A stretch of DNA of 39,080 nucleotides. Source: an uncultured Saprospiraceae bacterium. GTDB lineage: Bacteria > Bacteroidota > Bacteroidia > Chitinophagales > Saprospiraceae. Under the pieces are notes generated by a model, which worked only from the letters and a program-made list of their open reading frames with translations, had not been told where the DNA came from and searched no databases. Within the stretch, counting starts at the first letter, position 1. Each line of letters begins with the position of its first letter. Both the position numbers and the translations under genes were made by a program. The stretch is taken from positions 1 to 39,080 of the forward strand of contig CALIHL010000024.1 of assembly GCA_938022935.1 (NCBI GenBank), given 5' to 3'. Positions 1 through 8,251 of this stretch are shown here, in pieces.

Positions 1-1
1 T

Positions 2-877
2 GTAGAGTACTATCTCTCAAGAGGGATGAACATAGATGACTTTGCGCCCAACTTATCTTTCTTCTTTTCTAATGGAGTAGATCCAGAATATGCAGTCATT
101 GGTAGGGTAGCGAGACGTATCTGGGCCAAGGCCATGAAGCATAAGTACAACGCTAATGAGCGCTCACAAAAATTAAAATATCACATCCAAACTTCAGGAA
201 GGTCTCTACACGCTCAAGAGATAGACTTCAATGATATCAGAACGACCTTGCAAGCGCTTTATGCGATTTATGATAATTGTAATTCGCTACATACGAACGC
301 TTATGATGAAGCGATCACAACGCCTACAGAAGATAGTGTAAGACGTGCAGTGGCTATACAGATGATCATCAATCACGAGCTAGGTCTTGCAAAAAATGAA
401 AATACACTACAAGGATCCTTCATAATAGAAGAATTGACTGACTTAGTAGAAGAAGCAGTGTTAGCAGAGTTTGACAGAATCAGTGAGCGTGGAGGGGTAC
501 TCGGTGCTATGGAGACCATGTATCAACGCACTAAGATCCAAGAAGAAAGCCTGTACTATGAGACATTGAAGCATACTGGTGAATATCCGATTATTGGTGT
601 CAACACCTTTCTAAGTTCTAAAGGATCACCAACCATTATTCCAGAAGAAGTTATTAGATCCACAGAAGAAGAAAAGTTATTGCAGATTGAAAACTTAGAA
701 GCGCTTCATTCACTTCACAAAGACAAGTCTTCTGAAGCGCTCAGCGCTTTACAATCCTCGTCACTTACCAATGAGAATGTCTTTGATCAACTGAGTGAGG
801 CGACCAAGGTGTGTACGCTTGGACAGATTACCGAAGCATTGTTTGATGTAGGAGGGAAGTATCGCAGGAGTATGTGA
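2..877 (+). CDS. icmF: Fused isobutyryl-CoA mutase (IcmF), C-terminal part, 5' truncated by window
   Basis: The reading frame is open from the left edge, and the first in-window ATG (26) is internal, so this is the 3' end of a longer gene. The protein matches the C-terminal part of the methylmalonyl-CoA mutase superfamily catalytic barrel. Recognisable stretches are [20 protein letters not shown], the [11 protein letters not shown] segment, [20 protein letters not shown], and the tail [11 protein letters not shown]. The NPLQGS-like segment reads NTLQGS. In IcmF the B12-binding domain and a MeaI-type GTPase chaperone precede this part; both would lie outside the window. The family interconverts isobutyryl-CoA and n-butyryl-CoA with adenosylcobalamin. 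Assignment to IcmF rather than plain MCM rests on the tail sequence and is by recognition only. No partner gene is visible downstream. Confidence 0.85.
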   Translation, partial: VEYYLSRGMNIDDFAPNLSFFFSNGVDPEYAVIGRVARRIWAKAMKHKYNANERSQKLKYHIQTSGRSLHAQEIDFNDIRTTLQALYAIYDNCNSLHTNAYDEAITTPTEDSVRRAVAIQMIINHELGLAKNENTLQGSFIIEELTDLVEEAVLAEFDRISERGGVLGAMETMYQRTKIQEESLYYETLKHTGEYPIIGVNTFLSSKGSPTIIPEEVIRSTEEEKLLQIENLEALHSLHKDKSSEALSALQSSSLTNENVFDQLSEATKVCTLGQITEALFDVGGKYRRSM

Positions 878-890
878 TATAGAGAATCAG

Positions 891-919
891 CAAATTTGCT
901 AATTTGAAAATTTGCTAAT
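891..919. repeat. Short AT-rich TTTGCTAAT repeats behind icmF
   Basis: The unit AATTTGCTAAT or a close variant occurs twice within 29 bases. Related pieces (CGCTAATTTCC, CACAAATTA) follow up to about 990. The same kind of sequence (TTAGCTAATTCCC, ATTTGCTAATTAA) sits at 2418-2452, next to the second copy of the 47-base direct repeat. It has no coding potential and looks like degenerate intergenic filler. Confidence 0.5.
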
Positions 920-998
920 GATGTTGAGACAGAACTCAGAAAAGTTGGGGCTCCCATTCGCTAATTTCCAAAATCTCACATTCACAAATTACCCTCCC

Positions 999-1045
999 TA
1001 CCGCATCCCATAATTGAACTTGGTCCTCTCTTTATTACGATCTGT
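999..1045 (-). repeat. Duplicated 3' end of the aldo/keto reductase gene (copy 1, remnant)
   Basis: This stretch matches 2458-2504 over 47 bases with one mismatch (1033 against 2492). Read on the minus strand it encodes TDRNKERTKFNYGMR; with the TAG at 998-1000 this is the C-terminus of the reductase at 2457-3449, where the lysine is glutamate. The rest of the gene is absent upstream, so this is a decayed or chimaeric gene end. It points to a past duplication or insertion around the two lipoprotein genes. Confidence 0.85.
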
Positions 1046-1121
1046 AGTGACGAAGCATGGGTGGATTATGTAATTTGTTGAATAATTATTTATATTTCGG
1101 TTATTATTAAAATAATCTTGA

Positions 1122-1703
1122 TTGATGATAAGGGTTGTGTGTTGTTTGATAGGTATTTTACTTTGTTCTTGCTCTTCAACATCCAATCTATCTAGGAGCG
1201 ATAGCAATGACCCTTGGGCAAGCATGCCGTCAGAACCGGGCAAATGTTATGCTCGGTGCCTATTAGCGGATCAACTTTTAAATAAAGAGATAGAAATCAT
1301 TGAATTCATTGGGAATCGGTCCTCGGAGTATAATAATGTTGAGGAGGTAGAATTGGTGATAGTTCCAGAAACCCCAACTTCGGCTGCTGAGGTAAAGAAG
1401 TACCTCACTGTTAAGGATACTTCGAAAACAGAGAATTTCAGAATAGTCAAAATTCAAACCAAGGAGCTTGTAAAGGGAGGATTTACGGGTTGGAAAGAAG
1501 TGATTTGTAATTCTGACGTTACACCTGAGTTTTATACAAAAATAAATCGTGCTTTGTTTCGAGAAGGATATAATGTGGATCCTAAATCTTCAATAATGAG
1601 TGATCGCTCAAAAAAAGCGCTTGTTCAATATCAAAGAGATAATGACATGCCGATAGGCCAAATAGACATGGATACGATTAATGCCCTTGAGGTTAAGTAT
1701 TGA
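1122..1703 (+). CDS. Lipoprotein with C-terminal peptidoglycan-binding-type domain (paralogue A)
   Basis: The 193-residue protein starts with a lipoprotein signal (MMIRVVCCLIGILLCSC) whose lipobox cysteine lies near residue 16-18, so it should be anchored on the periplasmic or outer-membrane side. A conserved block MPSEPGKCYARCLLADQ follows. Residues about 140-192 (INRALFREGYNVD ... ALVQYQRDNDMPIGQIDMDTINAL) have the helical pattern of the PG_binding_1 fold, in which the repeat and the YQ motif are typical. Start: ATG at 1122; a second ATG follows immediately. The next gene begins four bases before this stop (ATGA-type overlap in spirit, with TTG/ATG choice unclear), which suggests co-transcription. 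The downstream neighbour is a clear paralogue with the same signal peptide, block and C-terminus. The function is unknown; cell-wall attachment is inferred from the domain. Confidence 0.7.
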   Translation: MMIRVVCCLIGILLCSCSSTSNLSRSDSNDPWASMPSEPGKCYARCLLADQLLNKEIEIIEFIGNRSSEYNNVEEVELVIVPETPTSAAEVKKYLTVKDTSKTENFRIVKIQTKELVKGGFTGWKEVICNSDVTPEFYTKINRALFREGYNVDPKSSIMSDRSKKALVQYQRDNDMPIGQIDMDTINALEVKY

Positions 1704-2400
1704 AGCAGTCAGAATCAAATTACATAAAAGCTTTATCAATGACAAAGTATACCTGCTATCTAATGCTAATTGTGTTTTACTCTTGTTCTTCAACATCTTC
1801 AGTTGCTGACCGAGACTATGACGGTGTCGGCCCTCCTCCTGGAATGCCTTCTGAGCCAGGCAAGTTTTATGCGAGAGTTTTGATATCGGATCAGTATAAA
1901 ACAAAAGTAGTAGAGTATGTTGAGTATACTGGAAATGCAGAGGAAGAGGATGTAGAAGTCGAATGGGTCGAAGATGTTATCGTTCCGGGAACTTCAAAGT
2001 GGGAAAAAGAAAGGCTGAAAAAAACTGTCTGTCAGCTAATCCAGAAGATTGCTTGGTTTGGTGTCTTGTAAAGGTGCCCCCTCAAACCATCGAATACCTA
2101 ACTGTAAAAGATACTTCTGTAACTTCTAATTATAGAATTGTTCAAAAGGAAGTTAAAGTAATTGCTAAACCAGGAGGTTTTTCAGAATGGAAAGAGGTCG
2201 TTTGTAATTCTGATGCTACTCCGGCATTTTACTCAAGATTACTTCAAGCTCTTTATAGAGAAGGTTGTAATGTAGATCCTAACTCAACACAGTTTAGCGC
2301 TCGATCAAAAGCTGAGCTCGTTAAATATCAAAAAGCCAATAGTCTTCCCTTTGGCCAATTAGATAGAGATACTATGGATGCCTTAGGTGTGAAGTTCTAA
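1700..2400 (+). pseudogene. Paralogue B of the preceding lipoprotein, interrupted by a -1 frameshift in an A run
   Basis: The first part (1700-2071) encodes a lipoprotein signal ending in VFYSCSSTSS and the block GMPSEPGKFYARVLISDQY. The second part (1963-2400, a different frame) continues the same protein with NCLSANPEDCLVWCLVKVP, EYLTVKDTS, GGFSEWKEVVCNSDATPAFY and a peptidoglycan-binding-type end, QALYREGCNVDP to DALGVKF. Both halves align with the gene at 1122-1703. Adding one A to the run at 2004-2008 gives WEKRKAEKNCLSANPED and restores about 234 residues. Adding one A to the seven-A run at 2018-2024 also restores the frame. It is therefore a recent pseudogene, a sequence error, or a gene read by slippage; the sequence alone cannot decide. 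Confidence 0.75.
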
Positions 2401-2456
2401 AAATTAGAATTTTACATTAGCTAATTCCCACATTAACATATTTGCTAATTAACCTC

Positions 2457-3449
2457 CTACCGCATCCCATAATTGAACTTGGTCCTCTCTTCATTACGAT
2501 CTGTGGCTGGCGGTGGAGCCACTGACAAATCAGAGATACGCTTGTAAAGCTCGTCAGTCATTTCAACTTTAATGGCGTCGAGGGATGGTTGCAATTGTTC
2601 TACTGTTCTTGCGCCGATGATGGGGGCTGTGATGCCAGGATGAGCATTGACCCATGCAATGGCGAGTGATACCGGATGATGACCTGTCTCTTTTGCGAGG
2701 ACGGTAAATTGTTCAGCTACCTCATACATATATTGAGCGCCATATCTGGTCTGGTACATTTTATTCTCCATGAGGCGACCTGACTCAGGGCGTTTTGTTG
2801 CGCCATACTTTCCAGTGAGTAGGCCACCACCGAGTGGACTGTAGCTGATAACGCCGATCTTTTCTGATTGTGCCATGGGCAGTATCTCTACTTCAGCTTG
2901 TCGCTTAACGAGGTTGTACATCGGTTGTAGGCAAACAAACTTCGACCATCCCATCTTATCTGAAATACCTAATGCTTTGGCGACTTGCCAAGCTGCAAAA
3001 TTAGAAGCACCTAAGTATAAAATCTTGCCTTGCGACACTAAGTCGTCCAATACCCTGAGCGTCTCTTCAATCGGGGTCCCTTCATCAAATCTGTGGATAA
3101 AATAGAGATCGATATAGTCAGTATCTAATCGCTTCAAACTGGCCTCTACAGCCCTGACGATATGATATCGGCTTGCGCCCATACCATTGGCATCTTGCCC
3201 TGTCCTAAAGTACACCTTGGATGTAATCACTACTTCATCTCTGCAATCTTTGATAAAACTGCCGAGGATCTCTTCCGACTTACCACCTTCGTACACATCT
3301 GCACAATCAAAAAAGTTTACTCCTGCCTCTCTGCATGTATCAAACATCGCCTTAGAAGTAGCCTTATCCGCTATACCACCAAAGGACATGGTCCCAAAGC
3401 ATAGCTCTGATACTTTTACACCTGTTGTGCCTAAGTAGTTATATTTCAT
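2457..3449 (-). CDS. Aldo/keto reductase
   Basis: The 330-residue protein is an NADPH-dependent aldo/keto reductase of the (beta/alpha)8-barrel type. The catalytic tetrad is visible: Asp48 and Tyr53 (FFDCADVYEGG), Lys78 (VITSKVYF) and His119 (LYFIHRFD). The N-terminal hairpin MKYNYLGTTGVKVSELCFGT and the cofactor-binding end VISYSPLGGGLLTGKYG and PIIGARTVEQL are typical of the AKR subfamily that includes potassium-channel beta-subunit and YajO/Gpr-like enzymes. Length is normal. It is a single gene on the minus strand. Its last 47 bases recur at 999-1045. The physiological substrate cannot be told; these enzymes usually reduce aldehydes or ketones in the cytoplasm. Confidence 0.92.
   Translation of the reverse strand: MKYNYLGTTGVKVSELCFGTMSFGGIADKATSKAMFDTCREAGVNFFDCADVYEGGKSEEILGSFIKDCRDEVVITSKVYFRTGQDANGMGASRYHIVRAVEASLKRLDTDYIDLYFIHRFDEGTPIEETLRVLDDLVSQGKILYLGASNFAAWQVAKALGISDKMGWSKFVCLQPMYNLVKRQAEVEILPMAQSEKIGVISYSPLGGGLLTGKYGATKRPESGRLMENKMYQTRYGAQYMYEVAEQFTVLAKETGHHPVSLAIAWVNAHPGITAPIIGARTVEQLQPSLDAIKVEMTDELYKRISDLSVAPPPATDRNEERTKFNYGMR
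2458..2504 (-). repeat. Direct repeat copy 2 (inside the 3' end of the aldo/keto reductase gene)
   Basis: This is the intact counterpart of the copy at 999-1045 (46 of 47 bases identical). The two copies are 1459 bases apart in the same orientation and bracket both lipoprotein genes. TTTGCTAAT-type filler lies next to both copies on the side downstream of the reductase gene. Confidence 0.85.
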
Positions 3450-3484
3450 GTTGGTGATATTTTGCGAAAGCTAATGTACCGATT

Positions 3485-3551
3485 AACAGTTAATAGTTGT
3501 CAGTCAATAGAGGGTGAGACAATCAACTAATGACTGAAAACCATTGACTGA
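3485..3551. repeat. Degenerate AGTTAATAGTTGTCAGTCAATAG-type intergenic filler
   Basis: Between the reductase and the coiled-coil gene there are imperfect short-period repeats built on the words TTAATAGTTG, CAGTCAATAG, ACTAATGACTGA and CATTGACTGA. Some are inverted relative to others and can form weak hairpins. No coding potential is seen. Function is unknown. Confidence 0.4.
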
Positions 3552-3642
3552 ATTTCTTATTTTCGCACCGTGGTAGAAAAAGAACGATCCTTAATAGAAA
3601 AGTTCTACTACTTTGTCCAAGTAAGACTCTAATTTGTAGGCT

Positions 3643-4332
3643 ATGAGCATGTTGAAAAAACTAAAGAATATTTTCGTCGTAGAAGATGAAACATTTGTTG
3701 AAGAACAAACCAAGGGTGCTTCATCTGCTAAAGCGTCCAGTGATAACAAGATAGCACCTCAGCCGGCCAATGTGCCTAAGAGTAGAGTAGATAAGTCAAC
3801 GCCCAATGCTGCCATTAAACCGGACCGCAAGTTTGTCGATCTGCTATTAAAAGCGATAGAGGATAACAACATAGAAGGTTTTGACTATCTCGAGTTTAAG
3901 CAGTCAGTACAGTCATTGACTAAGGTAGAGTCTGACGAGTCGAAGAGATATCAGAGTGCTTTTGCCATGGCAGGAGCGATGGGATTAACTAAGTCTAATC
4001 TCTTTAGCAGTGCCAAGCACTACGCTGGGATCCTGGATGCAGAAGAGAAAAAATTTGCCGAAGCGTTTAATGCCCAAAGGCAAAAACAAATAAACGAGCG
4101 CGAAACAAAAGGGAAACAACTCGGACAGTCCATCAAGCAGAAAGAAACGGAGATCAAGAAACTGCAGGCTGAGATAGAAAAAGAAAAGAAACAACTAAGT
4201 AATATCGAGTCAGATATCTCTAAGGCCATGGCTAAGGTTGAGGCAACAAAAGAGGGATTCTACAGTGCGTATCACATGGTGCTCAAGCAGATCAAGGACG
4301 ACTTAGATAAGATAACAAACTACATCAAGTGA
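3643..4332 (+). CDS. Unrecognised coiled-coil protein, first gene of the ABC/OmpA locus
   Basis: The 229-residue protein has no signal peptide or membrane segment and I do not recognise its family. Residues 1-60 are polar and low in complexity. Residues about 60-130 form a compact helical region (KFVDLLLKAIEDNNIEGFDY, YQSAFAMAGAMGL). Residues about 130-215 are a long heptad-rich coiled coil dense in K, E and Q (KQKETEIKKLQAEIEKEKKQ), followed by a short helical end. ATG at 3643 is chosen because it opens the frame; a second Met is two codons on. It lies 102 bases upstream of another coiled-coil gene and on the same strand as the transporter genes that follow, so a role in the same process is inferred from context only. 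Confidence 0.7.
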   Translation: MSMLKKLKNIFVVEDETFVEEQTKGASSAKASSDNKIAPQPANVPKSRVDKSTPNAAIKPDRKFVDLLLKAIEDNNIEGFDYLEFKQSVQSLTKVESDESKRYQSAFAMAGAMGLTKSNLFSSAKHYAGILDAEEKKFAEAFNAQRQKQINERETKGKQLGQSIKQKETEIKKLQAEIEKEKKQLSNIESDISKAMAKVEATKEGFYSAYHMVLKQIKDDLDKITNYIK

Positions 4333-4434
4333 TCGCTTTTTGGTCATAGATGTATGCTAATCGTTATATGAAGGGTCGGATTGATGCCTATTTGCTTAGA
4401 TATGCTTAATTTGCGACAAGGATAATCAGACTAC

Positions 4435-5451
4435 ATGGAGGCCGAGTACAAGCCTAAATCATTTTGGACAAAACCTGAAGGCGTAACAGGTGCGATATTC
4501 TTAATTGGTATCATCGGTGGCGCGGGATTCTTATTGTTCAGTTTTCTTCCAGCAGTTATTGCATTGGCTTCATCCGCACTTGGACTTGCGGGTCTCATCG
4601 GAGTGCTGGGCGTGATCATCTTTATGGCGTTGGATTCTAAGGCTCGGGCGTTGGTGTCTTACATGTACAAGAGTGTGATGCGATGGATAACTGGCCTCTT
4701 TATAGAGATCAACCCTATTGCTATCCTAAAGAACTATGTCGATGAGATGACTGGCAATCTCAAGAAGATGAATAAGCAGATCCTCAAGCTGCGTGGGCAG
4801 ATGCACAAGCTTAAGGAGTTGATGCTGAACAATGAGCGAGATATCAGCTCACACCTTACTGAAGCCAAGCAGGCAAAAAAAGATGCTAACCGGCAGATCG
4901 TTGTTATCAAGTCTCGTAAAGCAGGTCGCCTCAAGGAGTCCAACATGAAGTACTCTCAGTTGTACAACAAGATGGAGATCTTATATAAGGTGCTCAAGAA
5001 GATGTATGATAACTCTGCTATCTTAAAAGAGGATGTGGCCGATCAAGTCGAAATAAAAGAACAGGAGTTAAAAGCGATGAGAGCCAGCCATAGTGCCATG
5101 GCTAGCGCGATGAGTGTGATCAAAGGCGACGGAGACAAGAGAGCAATGTTTGAGATGGCTCTTGAAGCGGTGACAGATGACGTGAGCAACAAAGTAGGAG
5201 AGATGGAACGCTTCATGGAAATGTCAGAGAGCTTTATGAGTTCAATCGATCTACAGAATGGACTCTTCGAAGAAGAAGGACTGAAGATGTTAGAGCAGTG
5301 GGAACAAGAAAACTCGCTGTTGCTGGATGAAAAAGACGAACTACTACTTGGTGATGGCCAATCATCAGAAGGGCTTGATCTTAACGAACAGATGGTCAGC
5401 AAAGAGAGAGTAGCAGAACGCGTCAATCAATATGACAATTTGTTTGATTAA
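4435..5451 (+). CDS. Membrane-anchored coiled-coil protein, second gene of the ABC/OmpA locus
   Basis: The 338-residue protein begins with a cytoplasmic-type stub. Two closely spaced hydrophobic helices follow at about residues 16-38 and 44-64 (GAIFLIGIIGGAGFLLFSFL; GLAGLIGVLGVIIFMAL), then a basic patch and a third weakly amphipathic stretch (MRWITGLFIEINPIAILKNY). Residues about 100-280 are almost wholly helical with heptads (NLKKMNKQILKLRGQMHKLK), and the end is acidic. The layout of a membrane-proximal NPIAILKNYVDEM segment leading into a long antiparallel-type coiled coil recalls PspA/IM30 proteins, but I cannot claim homology. The gene sits 70 bases before the substrate-binding/OmpA gene. 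A scaffold or membrane-stress role is a guess from shape and context. Confidence 0.7.
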   Translation: MEAEYKPKSFWTKPEGVTGAIFLIGIIGGAGFLLFSFLPAVIALASSALGLAGLIGVLGVIIFMALDSKARALVSYMYKSVMRWITGLFIEINPIAILKNYVDEMTGNLKKMNKQILKLRGQMHKLKELMLNNERDISSHLTEAKQAKKDANRQIVVIKSRKAGRLKESNMKYSQLYNKMEILYKVLKKMYDNSAILKEDVADQVEIKEQELKAMRASHSAMASAMSVIKGDGDKRAMFEMALEAVTDDVSNKVGEMERFMEMSESFMSSIDLQNGLFEEEGLKMLEQWEQENSLLLDEKDELLLGDGQSSEGLDLNEQMVSKERVAERVNQYDNLFD

Positions 5452-5521
5452 AAAGACGGGAAGGGAGGAACCTATCTCGGGATTTATCTTTTACAATTAT
5501 ATACTTCACATATTATAACAA

Positions 5522-7129
5522 ATGGCTAAGACACAACTTACAATGTTTTCCAAGTTGCTATTGACAATCTTGATTGTTGGAGCACTCGTTTTTGGAGGAT
5601 ACTACTTACTTAATAAGACATCTGTCGGGCAAGATCTAAAAAAGCAAGGTGACGAGTACGTTGCTGATAACGGCTCTGACTCTAACTCATCTTCAAACGC
5701 TTCTACCAGAAACGATAGAAACAGAGGAGGAGATGACGATGATGTAGTTAAGATCGGTGTCGTAACATGGGGTGGATACGCAGGAGGCCAATACTTCAAT
5801 GAAGGATTTGAGGCTTCTACCAACTCACGTTTTTATAAAGACTATGGCATCAAAGTACAATTTGAAGTTTTAGATGACTTCGAAGCTTCTCGTAACGCTT
5901 TTAGAGCTGGAGAGGTTGACTTGTTGTGGCAGACGATTGATGCATTTCCTACAGAGGTGAATGGTCTTAGTGATTTTGATCCAGTAATTGTCTGGCAGGC
6001 CGACTGGTCAAGAGGTGGTGATGCGATAGTAGCACGTCGAGGTATCACGTCGGTATCTGACTTAAGAGGTAAAAAGATCGCGGTAGCAGAGTTAACGCCA
6101 TCTCATTCGTTTTTGATCTGGCTACTGGAAGCAGGTGGCCTAACGGTTAACGACGTAGAGATTGTAGCACAAGCAACAGCGATTGATGCGGCTGAAGTAT
6201 TTAAAAGTCAGCGTGTTGATGCGGCTGTGGTATGGAGTCCAGATGATATCTTATCATTGAAGGCAGTGCCTGGATCAAGAGTATTGGAGAGTACAAGATC
6301 AGCGGCATATATCATCGCAGATGTGTTTATGGCGAAGAGACAATACCTTGAAAACAATAGAGATAAGATTGCTAAAGTATATGAAGGTTGGATGAAGGGA
6401 GCAGCGGAGATCAACTCCAACGCTGCATCACGCAAGAAGGCGGCTTCTATATTGGCAAGAGAATTTACCGAAAGGGGAACTGCGCTTACTGATGACGAAG
6501 CAGCAGAGATGATCGGCAATGTAAGACTGACCACTCATGGTGATAACTTGAACTTCTTCGGATTAGCTAATGGCTACAAAGGTGTATCGGGCAATGATCT
6601 ATATAGCGAGATGTCAATCAAGTATACTGACTTGGGTTATATAGAAGGTCGAGTGCCTAACTGGAGGCAGATCGCTTATCCTTCGTTTGTCAACAACGCG
6701 AGTCTCAATGGTGGTATGCATATCGCCGAGGGCGCTAAAGAGTTTTCTAAAGCTACGAAGAGCGATGAGACGAAGGAAGCCATTGCAACGAAAAGGGTGA
6801 GCATCAACTTTAGAACTGCAGAGTATCAACTCGATGAAAACTCTAAATACATCATCGACAAAGAGTTCGTGAACATCGCCAAGGCATTTGGTAATGCACG
6901 TATCCGTGTCGAAGGTAACACTGATAACACAGGTGGATATGCCGGCAATGTAGCACTAAGTAAGAGACGTGCTCAATCAGTTGTTGAGTACCTCATCAGA
7001 GAGTATGATATGCCGCGTAACAGATTTATCGTAGTGGGTAACGGCCCTGATAATCCAGTAGCAACTAATGATAACGAGCGAGGTAGATCGCAGAACAGAC
7101 GTACAGACTTCGAACTAATCGCAGACTAG
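5522..7129 (+). CDS. Substrate-binding protein fused to an OmpA-type peptidoglycan-binding domain
   Basis: The 535-residue protein has an N-terminal membrane helix at about 10-30 without a lipobox, then a Ser/Asn/Asp-rich linker to about residue 75. A periplasmic binding domain of the NMT1/SsuA type follows to about 400: IGVVTWGGYAGGQYFNEG, RAGEVDLLWQTIDAFP, DLRGKKIAVAELTPSHSFL, and DAAVVWSPDDILSLK. Residues about 428-535 are an OmpA/MotB-type domain. The peptidoglycan-contacting Asp468 (EGNTDNTGGY) and Arg527 (SQNRRTDFEL) are present, as is the ALSKRRAQSVVEYL helix. The binding protein would therefore be tied both to the inner membrane and to the cell wall. The permease gene starts six bases after the stop. 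The ligand is unknown; relatives bind nitrate, taurine, sulfonates or thiamine precursors. Confidence 0.88.
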   Translation: MAKTQLTMFSKLLLTILIVGALVFGGYYLLNKTSVGQDLKKQGDEYVADNGSDSNSSSNASTRNDRNRGGDDDDVVKIGVVTWGGYAGGQYFNEGFEASTNSRFYKDYGIKVQFEVLDDFEASRNAFRAGEVDLLWQTIDAFPTEVNGLSDFDPVIVWQADWSRGGDAIVARRGITSVSDLRGKKIAVAELTPSHSFLIWLLEAGGLTVNDVEIVAQATAIDAAEVFKSQRVDAAVVWSPDDILSLKAVPGSRVLESTRSAAYIIADVFMAKRQYLENNRDKIAKVYEGWMKGAAEINSNAASRKKAASILAREFTERGTALTDDEAAEMIGNVRLTTHGDNLNFFGLANGYKGVSGNDLYSEMSIKYTDLGYIEGRVPNWRQIAYPSFVNNASLNGGMHIAEGAKEFSKATKSDETKEAIATKRVSINFRTAEYQLDENSKYIIDKEFVNIAKAFGNARIRVEGNTDNTGGYAGNVALSKRRAQSVVEYLIREYDMPRNRFIVVGNGPDNPVATNDNERGRSQNRRTDFELIAD

Positions 7130-7135
7130 TAGTAG

Positions 7136-8251
7136 ATGTCATTATTTAAACTTCGTGGTCCTTTAACCAAGCAGCAAGACATAGTTCTGACTCTGATTGG
7201 TATTGTTTTATTCGTTTTGGTTTGGTGGTTGCTGGCGGAAGTTTTCTCCAAACAGAAAGCCGTATTGGATGATTTTGATACTACGCTGCCCAGTTCGATT
7301 GGAGTGGATGTGGACCATGCTCTTTTGGATTCTATTGCAAGGGTTGATTCTATCGCTTTCGCAAATGCTACAGAGTTTGAAAAAGTCTATCCTTTACTAC
7401 CTACGCCCTTGAGTGTAGTCAAGTCTTTTCCTTCTCTGATCAGTCAAGATAAACTAATACCCAATGCGCTGAAGTCTATATGGCTCAACATACAAGGATA
7501 TGTCTGGGCAGTATTGATAGCAATTCCGATAGGTTTTATAATTGCGTTATTCCCATTGTTTAGAGGATTGTTTAGTCGACAGGTAGATGCTATGCGGTTT
7601 CTGCCTCTAACTGCTTTGACAGGGCTCTTTATCATATGGTTTGGGATACATGATGAGATGAAGGTGGCCTTTTTGGCCTTTGGTATTATAGTATATCTGC
7701 TACCTGTTGTGGTTCAGCGTATCTATGAAGTTAGTGACGTGTATCTCAAGACTGTATTTACCTTGAGTGCAACAGATTGGCATACGATCAGGACTGTTTA
7801 TATACCATCTGTAATGACTGAATTGATAGAGGATATCCGAGTATTGACGGCTATCTCATGGACATATATCATCATTGCAGAACTGGTCAATAGAGCAGGA
7901 GGAATTGGTTCTTTGATATATATCAAGTCAAGACAAGGTCAGTTGCCTAAGGTGTTTGGGATATTGATCGTTATTATTATCATTGGATTGTTGCAGGATA
8001 TGTTGTTTGTGTATATCACCAAGCGACTCTTCCCACATAAGCATTATAAGTCCTTCTTTAAAGGATTGAAAGAATCAAGATTTGGCGTTTTGGCGATGCT
8101 CGGGATATTGTTCCTTGCTGTATTGATCAATGGCTTTTTTGGATTGTCTTCAACTGTATTGTTAATAGGAGTAGCGGTTATCGCTTTGTCTGGGGTGTTG
8201 TTTGCATTGTATGGTGAGTATCTCATCTTCACTTCTAAAGAAAGGATATGA
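7136..8251 (+). CDS. ABC transporter permease, nitrate/taurine (SsuC/TauC) type
   Basis: The 371-residue inner-membrane protein has a first helix at about 15-35, then a roughly 80-residue extracytoplasmic region (LDDFDTTLPSSIGVDVD to PTPLSVVKSFPSLI). The BPD_transp_1 core follows: ALKSIWLNIQGYVWAVLIAI, FLPLTALTGLFIIWFGI and an EAA-type coupling loop near VFTLSATDWHTIRTVYIPSV. After the core come two additional C-terminal helices (GVLAMLGILFLAVLING; VLLIGVAVIALSGVLFAL) that ordinary SsuC/TauC proteins of about 260 residues lack. The gene overlaps the ATPase gene by four bases (ATGA at 8248). It should form the membrane channel for the preceding binding protein. The extra helices and the long loop are unusual and may contact the OmpA-fused binding protein; that is inference. 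Confidence 0.88.
   Translation: MSLFKLRGPLTKQQDIVLTLIGIVLFVLVWWLLAEVFSKQKAVLDDFDTTLPSSIGVDVDHALLDSIARVDSIAFANATEFEKVYPLLPTPLSVVKSFPSLISQDKLIPNALKSIWLNIQGYVWAVLIAIPIGFIIALFPLFRGLFSRQVDAMRFLPLTALTGLFIIWFGIHDEMKVAFLAFGIIVYLLPVVVQRIYEVSDVYLKTVFTLSATDWHTIRTVYIPSVMTELIEDIRVLTAISWTYIIIAELVNRAGGIGSLIYIKSRQGQLPKVFGILIVIIIIGLLQDMLFVYITKRLFPHKHYKSFFKGLKESRFGVLAMLGILFLAVLINGFFGLSSTVLLIGVAVIALSGVLFALYGEYLIFTSKERI

Noticed and set aside
998..1243. Minus-strand 81-codon frame
   Set aside because: Its C-terminus is only the duplicated reductase gene end; the rest is antisense to the lipoprotein gene and has no protein-like features.
3610..3642. TTTG ... TAATTTG as a promoter of the first coiled-coil gene
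   Set aside because: The spacing within the -7 word is wrong and it lies almost on the start codon.
5043..5426. Minus-strand 127-codon frame over the coiled-coil gene
   Set aside because: Ser-rich antisense shadow of a helical Glu/Lys-rich gene; no independent support.
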